DNA from: Lumnitzera littorea
Lineage: Eukaryota > Streptophyta > Magnoliopsida > Myrtales > Combretaceae
DNA length: 64,000 nucleotides
Assembly (NCBI GenBank): GCA_024138015.1
Contig: JAMXBB010000007.1
Span: forward strand, 67,648,421-67,712,420
Direction: 5' to 3'
The notes beneath the pieces are model-generated. The model saw only the letters and a list, made by a program, of their open reading frames with translations. It had not been told where the DNA came from and did not search any database. Shown here one piece after another: positions 22,951 to 34,700 of this stretch. Made by a program: the position numbers and the translations under genes. Within the stretch, counting starts at the first letter, position 1. The number at the start of each line of letters is the position of its first letter.

Positions 22951-23630
22951 ATTGTGAAAAACGTTTTAAACTTCATCACCAAATTCCTATTTATAATACA
23001 TACAACCAAATCTTTTGTATCTCTTTAAATATAGATTTAATCTCAACAAACCCTCGATACGAAAGATACGATAACAAATCTCAGATACAGAAGATACGAT
23101 TTAGATTTTTTGAAAATTCGATCTAGTTTCTAGAAATCCTATTTTAATTTGGGATTTATATTTTTCAAGGCCAACTCAATTCAACTTGATTTAGCTCAAT
23201 AACTTACTTAATAAATCCTAAGTCTATTTTAACCCAATATAAGTTAGATAAAAATCCACTTTATATCATATTGGACTAAAATATTTTGATGAAGCCCGAT
23301 TCTTTAATGACTTAGAATTCATTAAATTAAATACGCACCATTATTCGATTCGACTCCAAACGACTCATCTTGACTCGATTCTACTCAAATTGACTCAATA
23401 CCACTTGACACTTTATTTTTATTTATTATTTTTTTTCTTCTTCTTCTTTTTATTTAATTTTCATTATTTATTTATTATTTTCATCTTTTTCTTTTACCTG
23501 GCTTAATAAAAATACTAAAATAAAATAGTAAAAACGAGATGACTACACCTGATGACACTTTCTACTTTCCTTGAACCTCTTCTCTAAATTAGAGTAAGAC
23601 CTCAATCATCTACCTATTGGCAAGGGGTCT

Positions 23631-23642
23631 GTTTTGATACCA
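23631..23642 (-). other. Primer-binding site of the non-coding element
   Basis: The minus strand reads TGGTATCAAAAC, close to the tRNA-Met primer site TGGTATCAGAGC, two bases from the LTR end. It is the evidence for element orientation. Confidence 0.75.
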
Positions 23643-23644
23643 TT

Positions 23645-23808
23645 TGTAACGCCTTAAGCTAAAAATAGTGAAAGCTAAGTTAACAAACACCATTTCAATC
23701 ACTTAGTCTAAAGGGTTCAAGCTTGTGTTGATAAGATATATATAATTATGACCTTATAAACTAATACCACGATAATCTATGTAAGACACTTGACCATGAG
23801 GTCTCACA
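23645..23808 (-). repeat. 5' LTR (minus sense) of the non-coding element
   Basis: It is 164 bp, plus-strand start tgtaacgccttaagc and end gaggtctcaca, homologous to 20996-21186 and bordered on the right by the TSD atagg. Confidence 0.82.
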
Positions 23809-24486
23809 ATAGGAGAAGATAGTTATGGATGAGAGAGTTATCAAGCTATTAATGTGAACTATGTGCTTGTATAGGAGGAGGAGATAGGTTACTCGTGATG
23901 GTAAGTCTTGCTTAAGTTGTGAGTCAACTATAATTTATGAGCTTACTTCTAAGTTCAGTGTGTTTGCATCTTGTCAATGTCATGCTTGCATACATCACGT
24001 CTTATGTCAGATTCTGTATTAACGGTAAGAAAGGTTTTAATGGTGATAACACTATGTGAACAAATTAGTGATATAAAGTACAAATTATAATATTTTAATA
24101 CGTAAAAACATAAATGGTAACTTTTTATAAACGATACAGTATCATTAATACTTATTACATGTTATTCATTAATACACATGACATACTAATACGAATAAAT
24201 ACTTTTTACCTCGAGGGTCTTAGTTTCATATGTGCCATGATTAAGAATACAAAAAATGTATATGTATGCGGATGAACATATATATAGATAAAAATAATAC
24301 CATGTAAAAGAAGTTCGAATATGTCTATGTGAGTAATAGAAAGTAATAATAATATGGTGATGATGAAATCATGTATAATCAAATAATAATAATAAATGAA
24401 GAATATACATATATACATATATGTATAAAACATTTGTTAATATTTTAGTATCATATGAATAGTTGGGAAAAAGTATATTTTTAATA

Positions 24487-24580
24487 TTTTATAAACCAAG
24501 ACCAATTATATCATAATCTATGTAGGATTTTACTTAACATAAGGTATCACAGTCTTTGAACTGATAGAATATAATGCACG
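24487..24580 (-). repeat. Possible fragment of a second copy of the non-coding element
   Basis: ataaaccaagacca..ataatctatgtagga..aaggtatcaca resembles the right part of the 23645-23808 LTR. The similarity seems to continue weakly into the adjoining interior (tctttgaa, gattaagc). The other LTR end is absent, so it would be a truncated copy. Confidence 0.42.
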
Positions 24581-24864
24581 ATTAAGCTCATGCTTGTTTT
24601 TGGAAAATGAAAATCACAATAGAATGATGTTACTAGATCCAATGATGCATACTAGACAATCGAGAGAGATGATGCAGTAAAGAGAGAGCAAAACAGAGAG
24701 CCAATTTGTAAAATGAGAATTGCATATTATGAGTGTTTGCTTTTCTCTACTAATATCTATACAAGAGCCGAACTAAGTAAACTACCAAAACTGTATGTAC
24801 AAGTATGAAATAAATAACAAATACCCATATACTAACATAGCACCACACGTCACCCCCCCGGGCC

Positions 24865-25850
24865 TCAAGTTGGAGCTTCCCTTAAGCCTAACTTAAACCA
24901 AAAACACAATAGAGAAGACTCTGCCATAGATTTTGTTAACATATTTGTACATTGAAGTTTCAAAGGTACATGTAACACACAAAGAAATCCAAAAGTAACA
25001 TGGTCTGGTGTAAAATGAGTGTCTATATCTAAGTGTTTAGTCAATCCGTGAAGACAAGGATTAAACGCAATTTTTACAGTAGATTTGTTATCACAACAAA
25101 GTGTAGCAAGAAATGAGACAATAACACCCAAGTCATAATGAATATAAGAAGTCCATAAGAGTTCTTTTATAGTAGAAGTCATGCTACAATATTCGGCTTC
25201 AGTAATGGAAGTAGCAATAGTATGTTGCTTTTTAGTTTTCTAAGAAATAAGAGGACCTAATAAAATGCAGTAACCTATCAACAACTTATGATTCACATGT
25301 GAAGAACCCCAATCTGTATTAGAATAAGCAACTAGGCTTAACAAATTATCAACTGGATAAAATAGTCACAATGACACTGTCCCCTTCAAATAGCGTAATA
25401 CATGAAACAAAGCATCCAAGTATGTTATCCAAGGCAAACTTAAAAACTGACTAAGCAAATGGACTACATAACTAATGTTAGGTCTTGTGATTATGAGATA
25501 TAAAAGGCTATCCACAAGCCTTCTATAAAATGTCAAATTAGATAACAAATCACCATTATCAACAATGAGCTTAAGATTAGAAGGCAACGGAAATTTAGCA
25601 GGTTTGGCAGCTGCATCAACTAATAAATCCACTACAAACTTTCTTTGCTGTAGAAAAGTATAAGTCCTTGTTTGACATAGCTTAAGTCTAAGGAAAAAAG
25701 TAACATGGACAAGATCTTTGATAGTAAACTTGGCATCAAAGGCAAATTTAAAAGACGAAATAGAAGATTCATTAGTTCTAGAGATTAACATATCGTCAAT
25801 ATGTAATAGAACAATAAGAAAACCATCGTCATTGTGCATAGTGAAAAGAG
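24865..25850 (-). pseudogene. Copia RT end and RNase H relic (minus strand)
   Basis: 25366-25839 reads LIVLLHIDDMLISRTNESS (the usual YVDDMLI is HIDDMLI), then FTIKDLVHVTFFLRLKL, LPSNLKL and FYRRLVDSLLYLIITRPNIS, and a RYLKGT end. 24865-25182 is the RNase H tail: STIKELLWTSYI, LCCDNKSTVKIAFNP, HGLTKHLDIDTHF, ANMLTKS-like and a final LGLREAPT. A frameshift and stops separate the two blocks. Confidence 0.88.
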
Positions 25851-26062
25851 AATGAATGTAATTAGACTAAGCAAAGCCATATGATATGAGAAACTTAGTG
25901 AATTCTATATTCCATGATCTCAAAGCTTGCCTTAAATCATATAAAGACTTTTTCAACTTACACACTTGACAAGGGTTAGTGTTAATATAACCCTTAGGAA
26001 GAGCCATATATAACTCTTCATCCACAAACTCGTATAAAAATGCCTTATTTACATATACTTGA

Positions 26063-27012
26063 TGTAATGGTCGGTGATAAGGATCATGGACTAATCACTT
26101 ACTGCTAAGCTCGAGGACTTACCCGTATGGTTCATTGAGCTGTCCAAGAAGACTTGAGCTTTGAAGAACATTGTATTTTCCATCACAGACCATTGAGGTA
26201 CTTTGGTCCAACCTCTCTTTTATGTCATCGACAAGATTTCTGAGGTGTTTGATCAATTACCAAGCCAACTAATTATTGCCACGCCAAGGGCAAGCGCTAA
26301 ATTTGCCGTTAGTCAAGTTAACATACATCTAAAGCTGAGTTGCCCACTTTTGATCCGACTAATTGAGACCGAGTTGATGAATGGTCTCCCACTAGAGCAA
26401 CCTTACCTAAGCCTTAAATAGCCCAGCTACTGAGCATCCGACCTGATGCACTCTACTTAAAATCAACTCTACTCGGTAAGCAATATCATTAAGACCACAA
26501 ACTGGACAGTTGACACGTATTTCATTTTCTAACATCCATACTATCTTTTTTGTAGTCGAATATTCTTTTTTCTATTTACAACTTTACCCTTATAATCTAT
26601 TCTCCTTTCCTTTTCTAGTAGGAATCCTTTTTGTAATTCACAAATATCTAAGACTTGCCTTAATTTAGCCATATAAGTACTTGTAACATGTAATAGCCGC
26701 AATGGTGAATGACATTGAGCTTTTAGACCTACTTTCCTTTGTGAGCTAAGTATCATTTGCTTACTCTTGATTATTCTTATCTAGTCCATTGTGAGCATAA
26801 ATTAGTGATAAGTGTCCTCCGGCCATACTTATGTGTAATATCAAGTGCGATCTAAGCTCGTATGAGACGGTGAGTCATATCCATTATCGATGCATGAGGA
26901 CCCCTACTCAAACCTTGACTTCCATTTATCTTTCAAACCATCTCACAGTTTGAACTTACCCTTGGTTTGTGTGATATCAGTAGTTGTGTGCTTTCCCTTT
27001 CTTGGCAATTCA
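26063..27012 (+). mobile_element. Probable solo LTR inside the copia RT
   Basis: A 950 bp block beginning TGTAATGG and ending AATTCA splits the RT: the minus-strand frame reads to ATIKGW on the right side and resumes at HQVYVNKAFLYEFVDEELYM on the left. A TATA-like catataagt lies near 26669. The expected 5 bp TSD is not preserved, so ends are approximate and strand is inferred from the TATA-like site. Confidence 0.6.
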
Positions 27013-27029
27013 TATCAATCAACCTTTAA

Positions 27030-29040
27030 TTGTAGCTAATGCAACCAAAATAAGAACAATGCTAAGTTTAGCCATTAGGAAAAAGGAATCATGAAAATCT
27101 TTCCCTTCTTTTTATGAATATCCCTTAGCTACTAACTTAGCTTTATATCTCTCAATGGTACCATTTGACTTGTATTTTATTTTAAACACCCATTAGAACC
27201 TATTGCTTTCTTACCTTTAGGCAATTCAGTGAACTCTCAAGTTTCGTTATTCTTTAGAATATCTAGTTCACGTTGCATAGTATCAATCCATTCTTTATGT
27301 TTACAAGCTTGTAAATTACATGTAGGTTCTTAAGTAATTAACATATTAGCCAAAGAAAGTGTATTTGGAGTAAACATAGGATAACAAACCGATGAGGAAA
27401 CATGTTGTGAAGTATCAGGATGTGTAGCATCAGTAGAAAGCATACTAGTCTGATACGTGTGTACAAAACCTTAAAGCCAACCAAGGGGTTTGTGAGGATG
27501 ACTTGATTTTCAAATAGAAGCTTCAATAACAAAAACAGGCAAATGTGTTTGTGGAGCATCAATAGAACTATCAAGAATAGTAAGATGACCAGGTGAAACA
27601 AGTACAGAAGAAGTTGAATTAGTAACAAGCAAAGAAAGGATACTAGAATTATCATGAAGAGGTACATGTGTATGCGAAAGAGAATCAAGACAATTAAAAT
27701 AATTAGGCAAAGATTCAATTTTAAAAGGTAATTCTTGCTCATAGAATATAATATCTTTACTAGCAATGATCCTTCTATTAGAAATATCATAGAGCTTGTA
27801 ACCTTTTTGTCCATGCAAGTAACCCAAAAAGTACACACTTAACTCCTTGAGAATCAAAATTATCTCTTAAAGGAGATAAATTGGTAGCATAGCAAAGACA
27901 ATCGATTACTCTTAAGGGTGAACAATCCGATGGCATTCCATGAAGCACCTCAAAAGATGTCTTCCGACCAAACTTAGAAATAAGCATTCTATTAACAGGA
28001 TAGGTGGCAATCAAAATGCACTCTCCTTAAAACTCCTTTAGTAAATTAACATGTGCTCTTAAAGCTGTAGATGTGTCCAATAAATGTCTATGCATTTGTT
28101 CCATCACTCCATTTTATTGAAGAGTATACACCATAGTTCATTGGTGTACTATTCTTAGGTTAGTAAGTAAGGATTCACAAGCTCTTGATATGAATTCTAT
28201 CTCATTATCCGATCTTGTGAATTTCGGATTGACACCAAAATGATTTTGAACATATTTCAAGAAGTTCTCAAGAATAACTAGAACTTGATACTTATGACTC
28301 ATCAAATAAGTCCAAATGGATCTAGAAAAATCATTAACAAGTGTTAAGAAAAAATTGGCTATGGAACTTAAAGTAATATGATAAAGTCCCTATACAACCA
28401 CATGAACGTAGTGAAACAAAACAGTAGAACAAGAGTCATTAACATTGAAAGGCAGTCTATGGAACTTTGCTACTTGGTAAACATCATAAGGGAAAATGAT
28501 CAAACTCCAAATGTTTAAAACAACTCAAATGCTTCAATTTTGATAAGGAGTTATGTCCTAGTCGAGCATGGATTAATTTGACTAGGCCATCTTTATTACG
28601 TGATATCATTAGTATAAGTAAAAGAAGTCTATGTTTGAGAAGAACTACTACTAGGAAATTCAGACCTTAGAACATACAAACCTTAACATGCTTTAGCTGA
28701 TGCTACACAAGTGTTAGACCTCAGGTCATGAAATTTGCAAGAGAAAGCATCAAAATTGGCTTGCGAAGGTTAGCCTTTTAAGAGTTTATTCACAAATTGT
28801 AGGTTATAAGTGAAATCTATTATATAGAATACATTATGTAGTACAAGTAAAGGGTTAATTTGGGTAAAAGTAACCTAATGTACTATTTTTATAGCACCAC
28901 CAACCAACTTAACACAAATAAGATGAGGAAGATTTTTGAGGTAATATAACAATGATAGGTAAGGAGACATATGATAAGTGCCTCCTTTATCTATTACTTA
29001 AGAAACTTGACATTTTATTCAAAGCAGTAAAACAAAAAGA
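27030..29040 (-). pseudogene. Copia protease, integrase and RT start relic (minus strand)
   Basis: Protease near 28940-29010 reads VIDKGGTYHMSP where family members have DTGA..HM, so the active-site Thr is Lys. Integrase pieces at 27787-28014 (YPVNRMLISKFGRKTSFEVL, VIDCLCYATNL) and 27510-27857 (YFLGYLHGQKGYKLYD, ASKDIIFYEQELPF) are well conserved but in different frames. The RT start (EWIDTMQRELDILKNNET, FTELPKGKKAIGSNG) lies at about 27190-27310. Confidence 0.86.
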
Positions 29041-29926
29041 ACGATTATGAGTACCTGAATAGTGAATTAGATTACCCAATGTGGTTATAGTATCCTCTTG
29101 CTTTCCTTTCAACATATGCATCATTTCCTTACATAATATCTAAAATTTCTCATGATCAACCATATTTGGTGCTCTCTTATCATCTACAGAACTTTCAAAA
29201 AAGACATTAACATACAACCTAGAATGATAAGGAGTAGATAAAGTCCTTGATGATTTTGGCTTATCAACAAAAAAATAGTTAGCAGTTGGCTTATCAGAAG
29301 TCAAGTAGCTAACAGATGGCTTCACTAACCTTCTATTTATTCTTCGACCTTTGTACCAATCAAGATATCTAATAAGTTAGAAGCAATTTTCAACTAAATG
29401 ACCTTCACTTTACAATGTTTATGAACCATTATATTGATTAATCCTTTTGATTTCTTTTTATTAGTATTCAGCCTGTTCAAATCGACCTTGTTAGAGTATA
29501 ATGTTGAAGACCCTACATCAATAGAAATAGCAGCTACAACTTCCCTTTGTTTCTCAACTTACTGAACCAAGTAAAAAGCCCTATTGACATTTAGCAAAGG
29601 CTCCATAAATAAGATATGATTGCGAACACTCTCATATATCTCGTTCAAACCAATGAGAAACTACATGAGTTTTGTTAATGATTCAAAAGCAACAATCTTT
29701 TCATTCAATCCACAAGTACAACCATCCATCAAACCGCAAATACATCTAAGATAGCTATTCAAAGCACTTAATTCATCTCAACACCTTTAGCTTATTATAA
29801 TACACTCGAGTTGACAAATTTCCTTATTTGATGTTACACAACTCATGTTGTATTTGAAAAATTAATGGACCATTACCCATACCATACTGTTCTTCAATCT
29901 TAGTCCACAATTCAAGTGTTGATTTT

Positions 29927-31257
29927 TGATATATCAAGCAAGTGTACCTATCAATTTATAATATAGTGGATTAAGTCCGAATGTCGATGCGTTAAAGACT
30001 TTGATTGCTAATACTCACTAGGTCTTTATTAGTTAACCGGCAATTTAAATTTAAAAAAACCTAAAAAAGTAAATCTAAATTATTATTAAAACTAATTTAA
30101 AGATTACCTAAGACATAATTCAAGAATAAACAAGAAAGCAATTCAATCGATTCAAGTTTCAATATTGTACCTAGATCTTATTTCCCTTAGATTAAACATG
30201 TAATTTTCTTAAAGATCATTTAATTAATTTTTTAATCTTTCTTGATAGGGAGAATTCTCTAATAAAGTTAATTACTTTCTCAAGCCAATTAACCCTAACT
30301 TTAAAATCACCTATGAGAAACTCTTCTCAATGGCATGAACTAAAATTGCATTATTGAACAATAAATTCTCTACGTTTTAATTTGAAATCTAAAAGAATCT
30401 TGCAAATTATCTCTAATCTTGCAACAATTCTCATCAACTATACTTAAATCTAATCTTATAAAAAATCTCTTAATTCTCTTATAAGACATCAAACTTTAAA
30501 TTACTAGCTATAGAAATAATAATCTAAATAATAAAGCAAACATAGTTTAATCAAGAAAATAATAAAGAACTAAATTAATCAAGTAATTATAATATCACTT
30601 AAATAGATTTAGGTTCCACAAAACCTAGATACTAAGGTTCTACTCTCTATACATCGCAAAATAGGAAGTTAAAAACAAAGTATAGAAAATAATAGATAAA
30701 AGCATAATGAAATCCAAATAAAATTGAATATTGAAATCTTCTATTTTCCTCACTTTCTTAATTATTCTTGGCTTTAAAAACTCGTTAAAAGTTATGTCAA
30801 AAAATTCCCTCCAATAAACCTTAATAAAGCTTTATATATAAAGAGATAAAAAAAAAAATAAGTCATCTGGAAAAGACATGACCGAGGATATAACCATATC
30901 TTTTGGTCGTGTCCTTTACTGTACTTCACGTTTATCTCTCTCTCTCTCTCTCTCTTTAAACTAGAAACGAAACGACTGACAACATGGTTGTATCCCAAAT
31001 TGTAACAGTAGAAAATCAGCTCTAATTTTACCTGGTGTTGTTTGGTTGTGTCGATCTTTAAACCTAAATAACTTGCTCATTTTAACTTCGATTTAAGTAA
31101 AATTTGTTTTTATCTTCTTGTTTTCTCAAGTAGATTATTTTAAAATCTAGAAAAAAAAATTTACTCAATTAAGTATTATTATCTAAAAATAAACTCAAAT
31201 ATCAAAGCAAATCATAGAAAATCACTAATTAAAATATAACCAATTTGGAACTCATCA
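29927..31257. mobile_element. Solo LTR inside the minus-strand copia gag
   Basis: A 1331 bp insert runs from TGATATATC to CTCATCA, with TGAT/ATCA inverted ends. A perfect TSD, atttt, lies at 29922-29926 and 31258-31262. Gag reading frame is continuous on both sides. It contains a (TC)n run at 30934-30955 and no coding domain. Orientation could not be fixed. Confidence 0.88.
30934..30955. repeat. (TC)n microsatellite
   Basis: About eleven TC units inside the solo LTR. Confidence 0.9.
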
Positions 31258-31735
31258 ATTTTGCATAAAGAAAGCTTTGAGCTATTTCACTTGTCATCAA
31301 GTTAAGTAACCAACATTGCACCATGTAGTCGCATCTTTTCCATCGTACAAGATCAGGAGAATCATCACTTGGTTTTAGAACAGTTCCATTAATAAATCCG
31401 AGCTTTATTTTAGCACCTAAACCTATACATCTTGCTTTATTCCATATCAACTAGTTATTTCCATTGAAAATTATATTGTTGATAGCCATGCTAGGGTTAT
31501 TTGAATTTGAAAAATAAAGAAGATTAACATTAATTTCAATAGGAACAATAGCATTAGGCTATTAATTCATCTTATTAGCCATTTCATCAAACAATTACCA
31601 ATCTACCAAAAACAATTGCAACTTGAAATACTACTCTTAGTCAAAGAACAAGACTACCATTACAGAATTAGATCTAACTATAGATTCAAATAACATAATG
31701 GAATCAAGAGAAGATCTATGCTATAGCTCTAATAC

Positions 31736-34700
31736 CATGATGATCAAACTGACCTAAATTTGAATATTAACTTTCAGAATTGGTTTCGTCAACCAAACCT
31801 TTGTAGTCTATCAAACTATGCAAATATCAAAAGTTTTAGTTTACTCAATTTTTAAATTAAATACATGATAAGTACTGATTCAATTCTAGGTAACAAAAAA
31901 AGGCTAATGCTTGATTGGAGCAATAATCCAAGTGAGTGATGGATTCCTTGATTGTTTAATGTATGTATTTAAAGTTAGTATCTGATTTTTTTTGCTTATG
32001 TATATGAAATGGATGTGTCTATTAAGAAAAAGGATTCAATAGTACAAATATTGTAAAGGGTAAATAGGTTGTAAATCAACCAATGATAACAATTTAAGTA
32101 AACCCAAAAGTTGGATGGGATAATTAGATGGGCTGAGACACAAACGCCTATCAATGAGATATTAGGTGAAGCTTCCTACTTTATCTTTGAATATTTGTAA
32201 GTTTAATTATTGTGGTATATGGTTTAATCATTTTTTCGAATGACTTTTAGGGTTAAATAATATTGAAATGTGTGGAGAGTAAAACTTGTGTTTTGACTTG
32301 ATTATATAGATATAGATATTTTAATATATAAAATTAAATGTATTATAATATAGCTACATAATTAGTGACTATTAACAAGATAATTTATTAATATTATTAA
32401 TATTTAATACACTTCTTATATTATACTAAAATACAATCATATTATTAATATTCTTCGTATTATTATATTAATATTGTCATGTATTACATGTAATTAAAAT
32501 ATCAGCATGCCTGGTATTGTTAATGTTATGTCTATGCTAGTAACCATAGCCACATCTATATTATTAAAGGGGGAGTGCAATTTTTGCTGTCTTACCCATT
32601 TTCAAAATTCTTTTTTATTTTTAACTTAAATAGCTCTCTATGATATACGAAACATTTGATTTGGTATTAGTTGCAAAATTTTTCTACAAATAACTATTCT
32701 ATTTGGCCAGGTGAAAGAATAAGTAACTTAACTTCATGAAATCCACTTTCCTTATTTTTCTCCTCCTTATCTTGACATGCTAATACTTTATTATCTCTTA
32801 TCATACTATCTATATAGTTTATTTTCATTAAAATATATTATCCGTGAATGCATGGTCTCGGGATACTTTTTTTTTGTTTTTTTGCTAACCATGAAAAAAA
32901 GAAAATTCAAATCCCGATTTATTCCGATTAAAACTCAGTGCCAATACTAGCCCTATTCCTTAATTACTATTGCCTCTAGAGATGGTTGCGGGGTATATAT
33001 AAAAACCAAAAAACGGCGTGCGCATTCAATATGGATGTATTTCATAGCCAAAACCTACCATATTCAAATGGTGATATGAACCTTTTGCCTCAGACGCTCC
33101 GGCAAGATTATATTAGTTTTTGCTAAGGATCACAAATAGATGGTTTTCGTAGCAATCAACTTCCTAAGAAGTTTCGTTTATTTCTTTTTTTCCTTTTTAT
33201 TTATCTTCTCTTGTAATTTTACGTCGATCTGTCTTTTTTTTTTCTTTTTTAAATCAGAATACATTAATAATAACATCAAAACTTTTTATTCACGATATAT
33301 ATGCATTTTTTTTTTCCAAAATTAAAGAAAAATGAAGTTAAACTTAAAAAATTTATTTATTTGATACTGTTAAGTTTAATTTCAAATAACTCCTAATGAG
33401 CATGTGTCTTATTAGTGCTCAATGGATTTCTTTTAGCACTCTAAAATTAATCATATTGAACTTTTGTTTAATTGAAAACAAATTTTTAAGAGAAAAGCTT
33501 TTCTTTTTCTTATTGGGAAAAGACACTCTGCTGTAGCTGTGGGAGAGTGGTATTTATATTGTGAGGTAGTGGCGATTCTAAGATTTATTAGTTCATTCTA
33601 TTATTTTATTACAAATTAGATAAACCAAGTACGATGTTGTAGCTGTTCTACTTCTAATGTATCATTTTATTGTTTTCATTATTATTTATTTATTATAATG
33701 AAAGCTGGGTTCTGCTATTCGTTTCAGTTATAATATCTTGCAGCAATGTTTCGCCTCTCTGACCTGTATCCCGTTTAAGTTAACAATTTATTAACTCATT
33801 TATTGGGAAAAAAAAAAATGCACCGCAAATTTTCGAACTTCTAATACTTTTACAATTAGTTTCTAAACTTTTCAGTTTTGACATTTAAGTCCGATTTTAA
33901 AAACATGCAATTAAGTCCTTTTGTGCCATGGGGCACTAATTTGATATTTTATATTCTCATACATATGCGGACATAATATGCACACCAAATTTTAATAAAT
34001 CATTACAAAATAATTCTTTGATAATGAAAGAATGCTAAAGATAAAGAAGAAGATATGTATGAAAAGAAAACCTACAAAAATCCAAAAATTGAGAAATTGC
34101 AGGTATCGGCGGTAGCAAGACTTTCCTGTCTAGCCATTTTGCATATAAATAATTGATTTTGTTTAAAAACTTAAATGCATCTTGTTTCAAAAGTATTACC
34201 TTGGTTTTGGGCCTTCTAAAACATCTAAAGATGTGTTTTGGTGTTACATCTCTTAAAAGCTAACTACGTCTAAATGAACTTCTTTTTTTTTTTTTTTTAG
34301 TCAACTTCAAATTAAAAGTTTATCTCTTATTTCACAAGCAATTAAGGTTTAATGTCAATAAACTAAAAATTTTTCTATTTGAATTTTGGGAGTAAATGTA
34401 TTCTTTATATTCAATATCTGTTTGGTGTCGGTACTTTATTCTTCATTTATGTCACTTAATATGTAGACGGAAGATAATATGCAAAACCTCACGCTCATAA
34501 TCAGCTTAGGTGGTCATTTAAAGATGTAGAAATTGGGATAATTATTACAACCGATAAGATGTACGTCTACTTATAAGTACAAATAAAGGATGCCCGAACT
34601 ACTCTATTTGACCTTTAGGAACAAAAACACCTTCTCTCTATTTACTACTTATCCATATCATTTATTCTCAATCCATGCACATCACTTAGAACATAGGGGA

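Larger units (their letters stand above)
20996..23808 (-). mobile_element. Non-coding LTR retroelement with short LTRs (TRIM/LARD-like)
   Basis: Similar short repeats at 20996-21186 and 23645-23808 both have TG at the plus-strand left end and CA (or TA) at the right end. They are flanked by a perfect TSD, atagg, at 20991-20995 and 23809-23813. On the minus strand the LTR ends ...ggcgttaca and is followed two bases later by TGGTATCAAAAC (23631-23642), a degenerate tRNA-Met primer site. The other LTR is preceded by the purine tract aaagaagaga. So the element is complete, in minus orientation. Its 2.45 kb interior holds no gag or pol similarity on either strand and no long open frame. It would need enzymes from another element. 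It is larger than most TRIMs (usually under about 1.5 kb) and has far shorter LTRs than LARDs. Confidence 0.85.
29140..31580 (-). pseudogene. Copia gag relic split by a solo LTR (minus strand)
   Basis: Gag begins MANKMN near 31580. 31229-31450 carries RCIGLGAKIKLGFINGTV and RWKRCDYMVQCWLLN, typical of the copia UBN2 gag domain. After the solo LTR it continues as LELWTKIEEQYGMGNGP (about 29870-29921). A zinc-knuckle remnant and YKGRR lie near 29340-29440, followed by a Ser/Thr-rich linker. Confidence 0.82.
24850..31735 (-). mobile_element. Ty1-copia LTR retrotransposon, decayed, with two nested LTR inserts
   Basis: On the minus strand the order is PBS-like TGGTATTAGAGC (31721-31732), gag (start codon near 31580), zinc knuckle (about 29375-29440), protease (about 28940-29010), integrase (28500-27500), RT (27310-25366) and RNase H (to 24865), then a G-run polypurine tract (24855-24861). 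It is interrupted by 29927-31257 in gag and 26063-27012 in RT. A 3' LTR should occupy about 24600-24850. I could not pair it with any sequence right of the PBS, so the 5' LTR seems lost or replaced. Confidence 0.85.

Noticed and set aside
27338..27838. 166-codon Leu/Ile-rich minus-strand frame suggesting a membrane protein
   Set aside because: It overlaps, in another frame, the recognisable copia integrase tail (YKLYD, ASKDIIFYE); its hydrophobicity comes from T-rich codons.
32550..33060. tctatattattaaaggggg resembling a Helitron 5' end
   Set aside because: No 3' hairpin with CTRR end could be found within a few kb, so the start alone is not enough.
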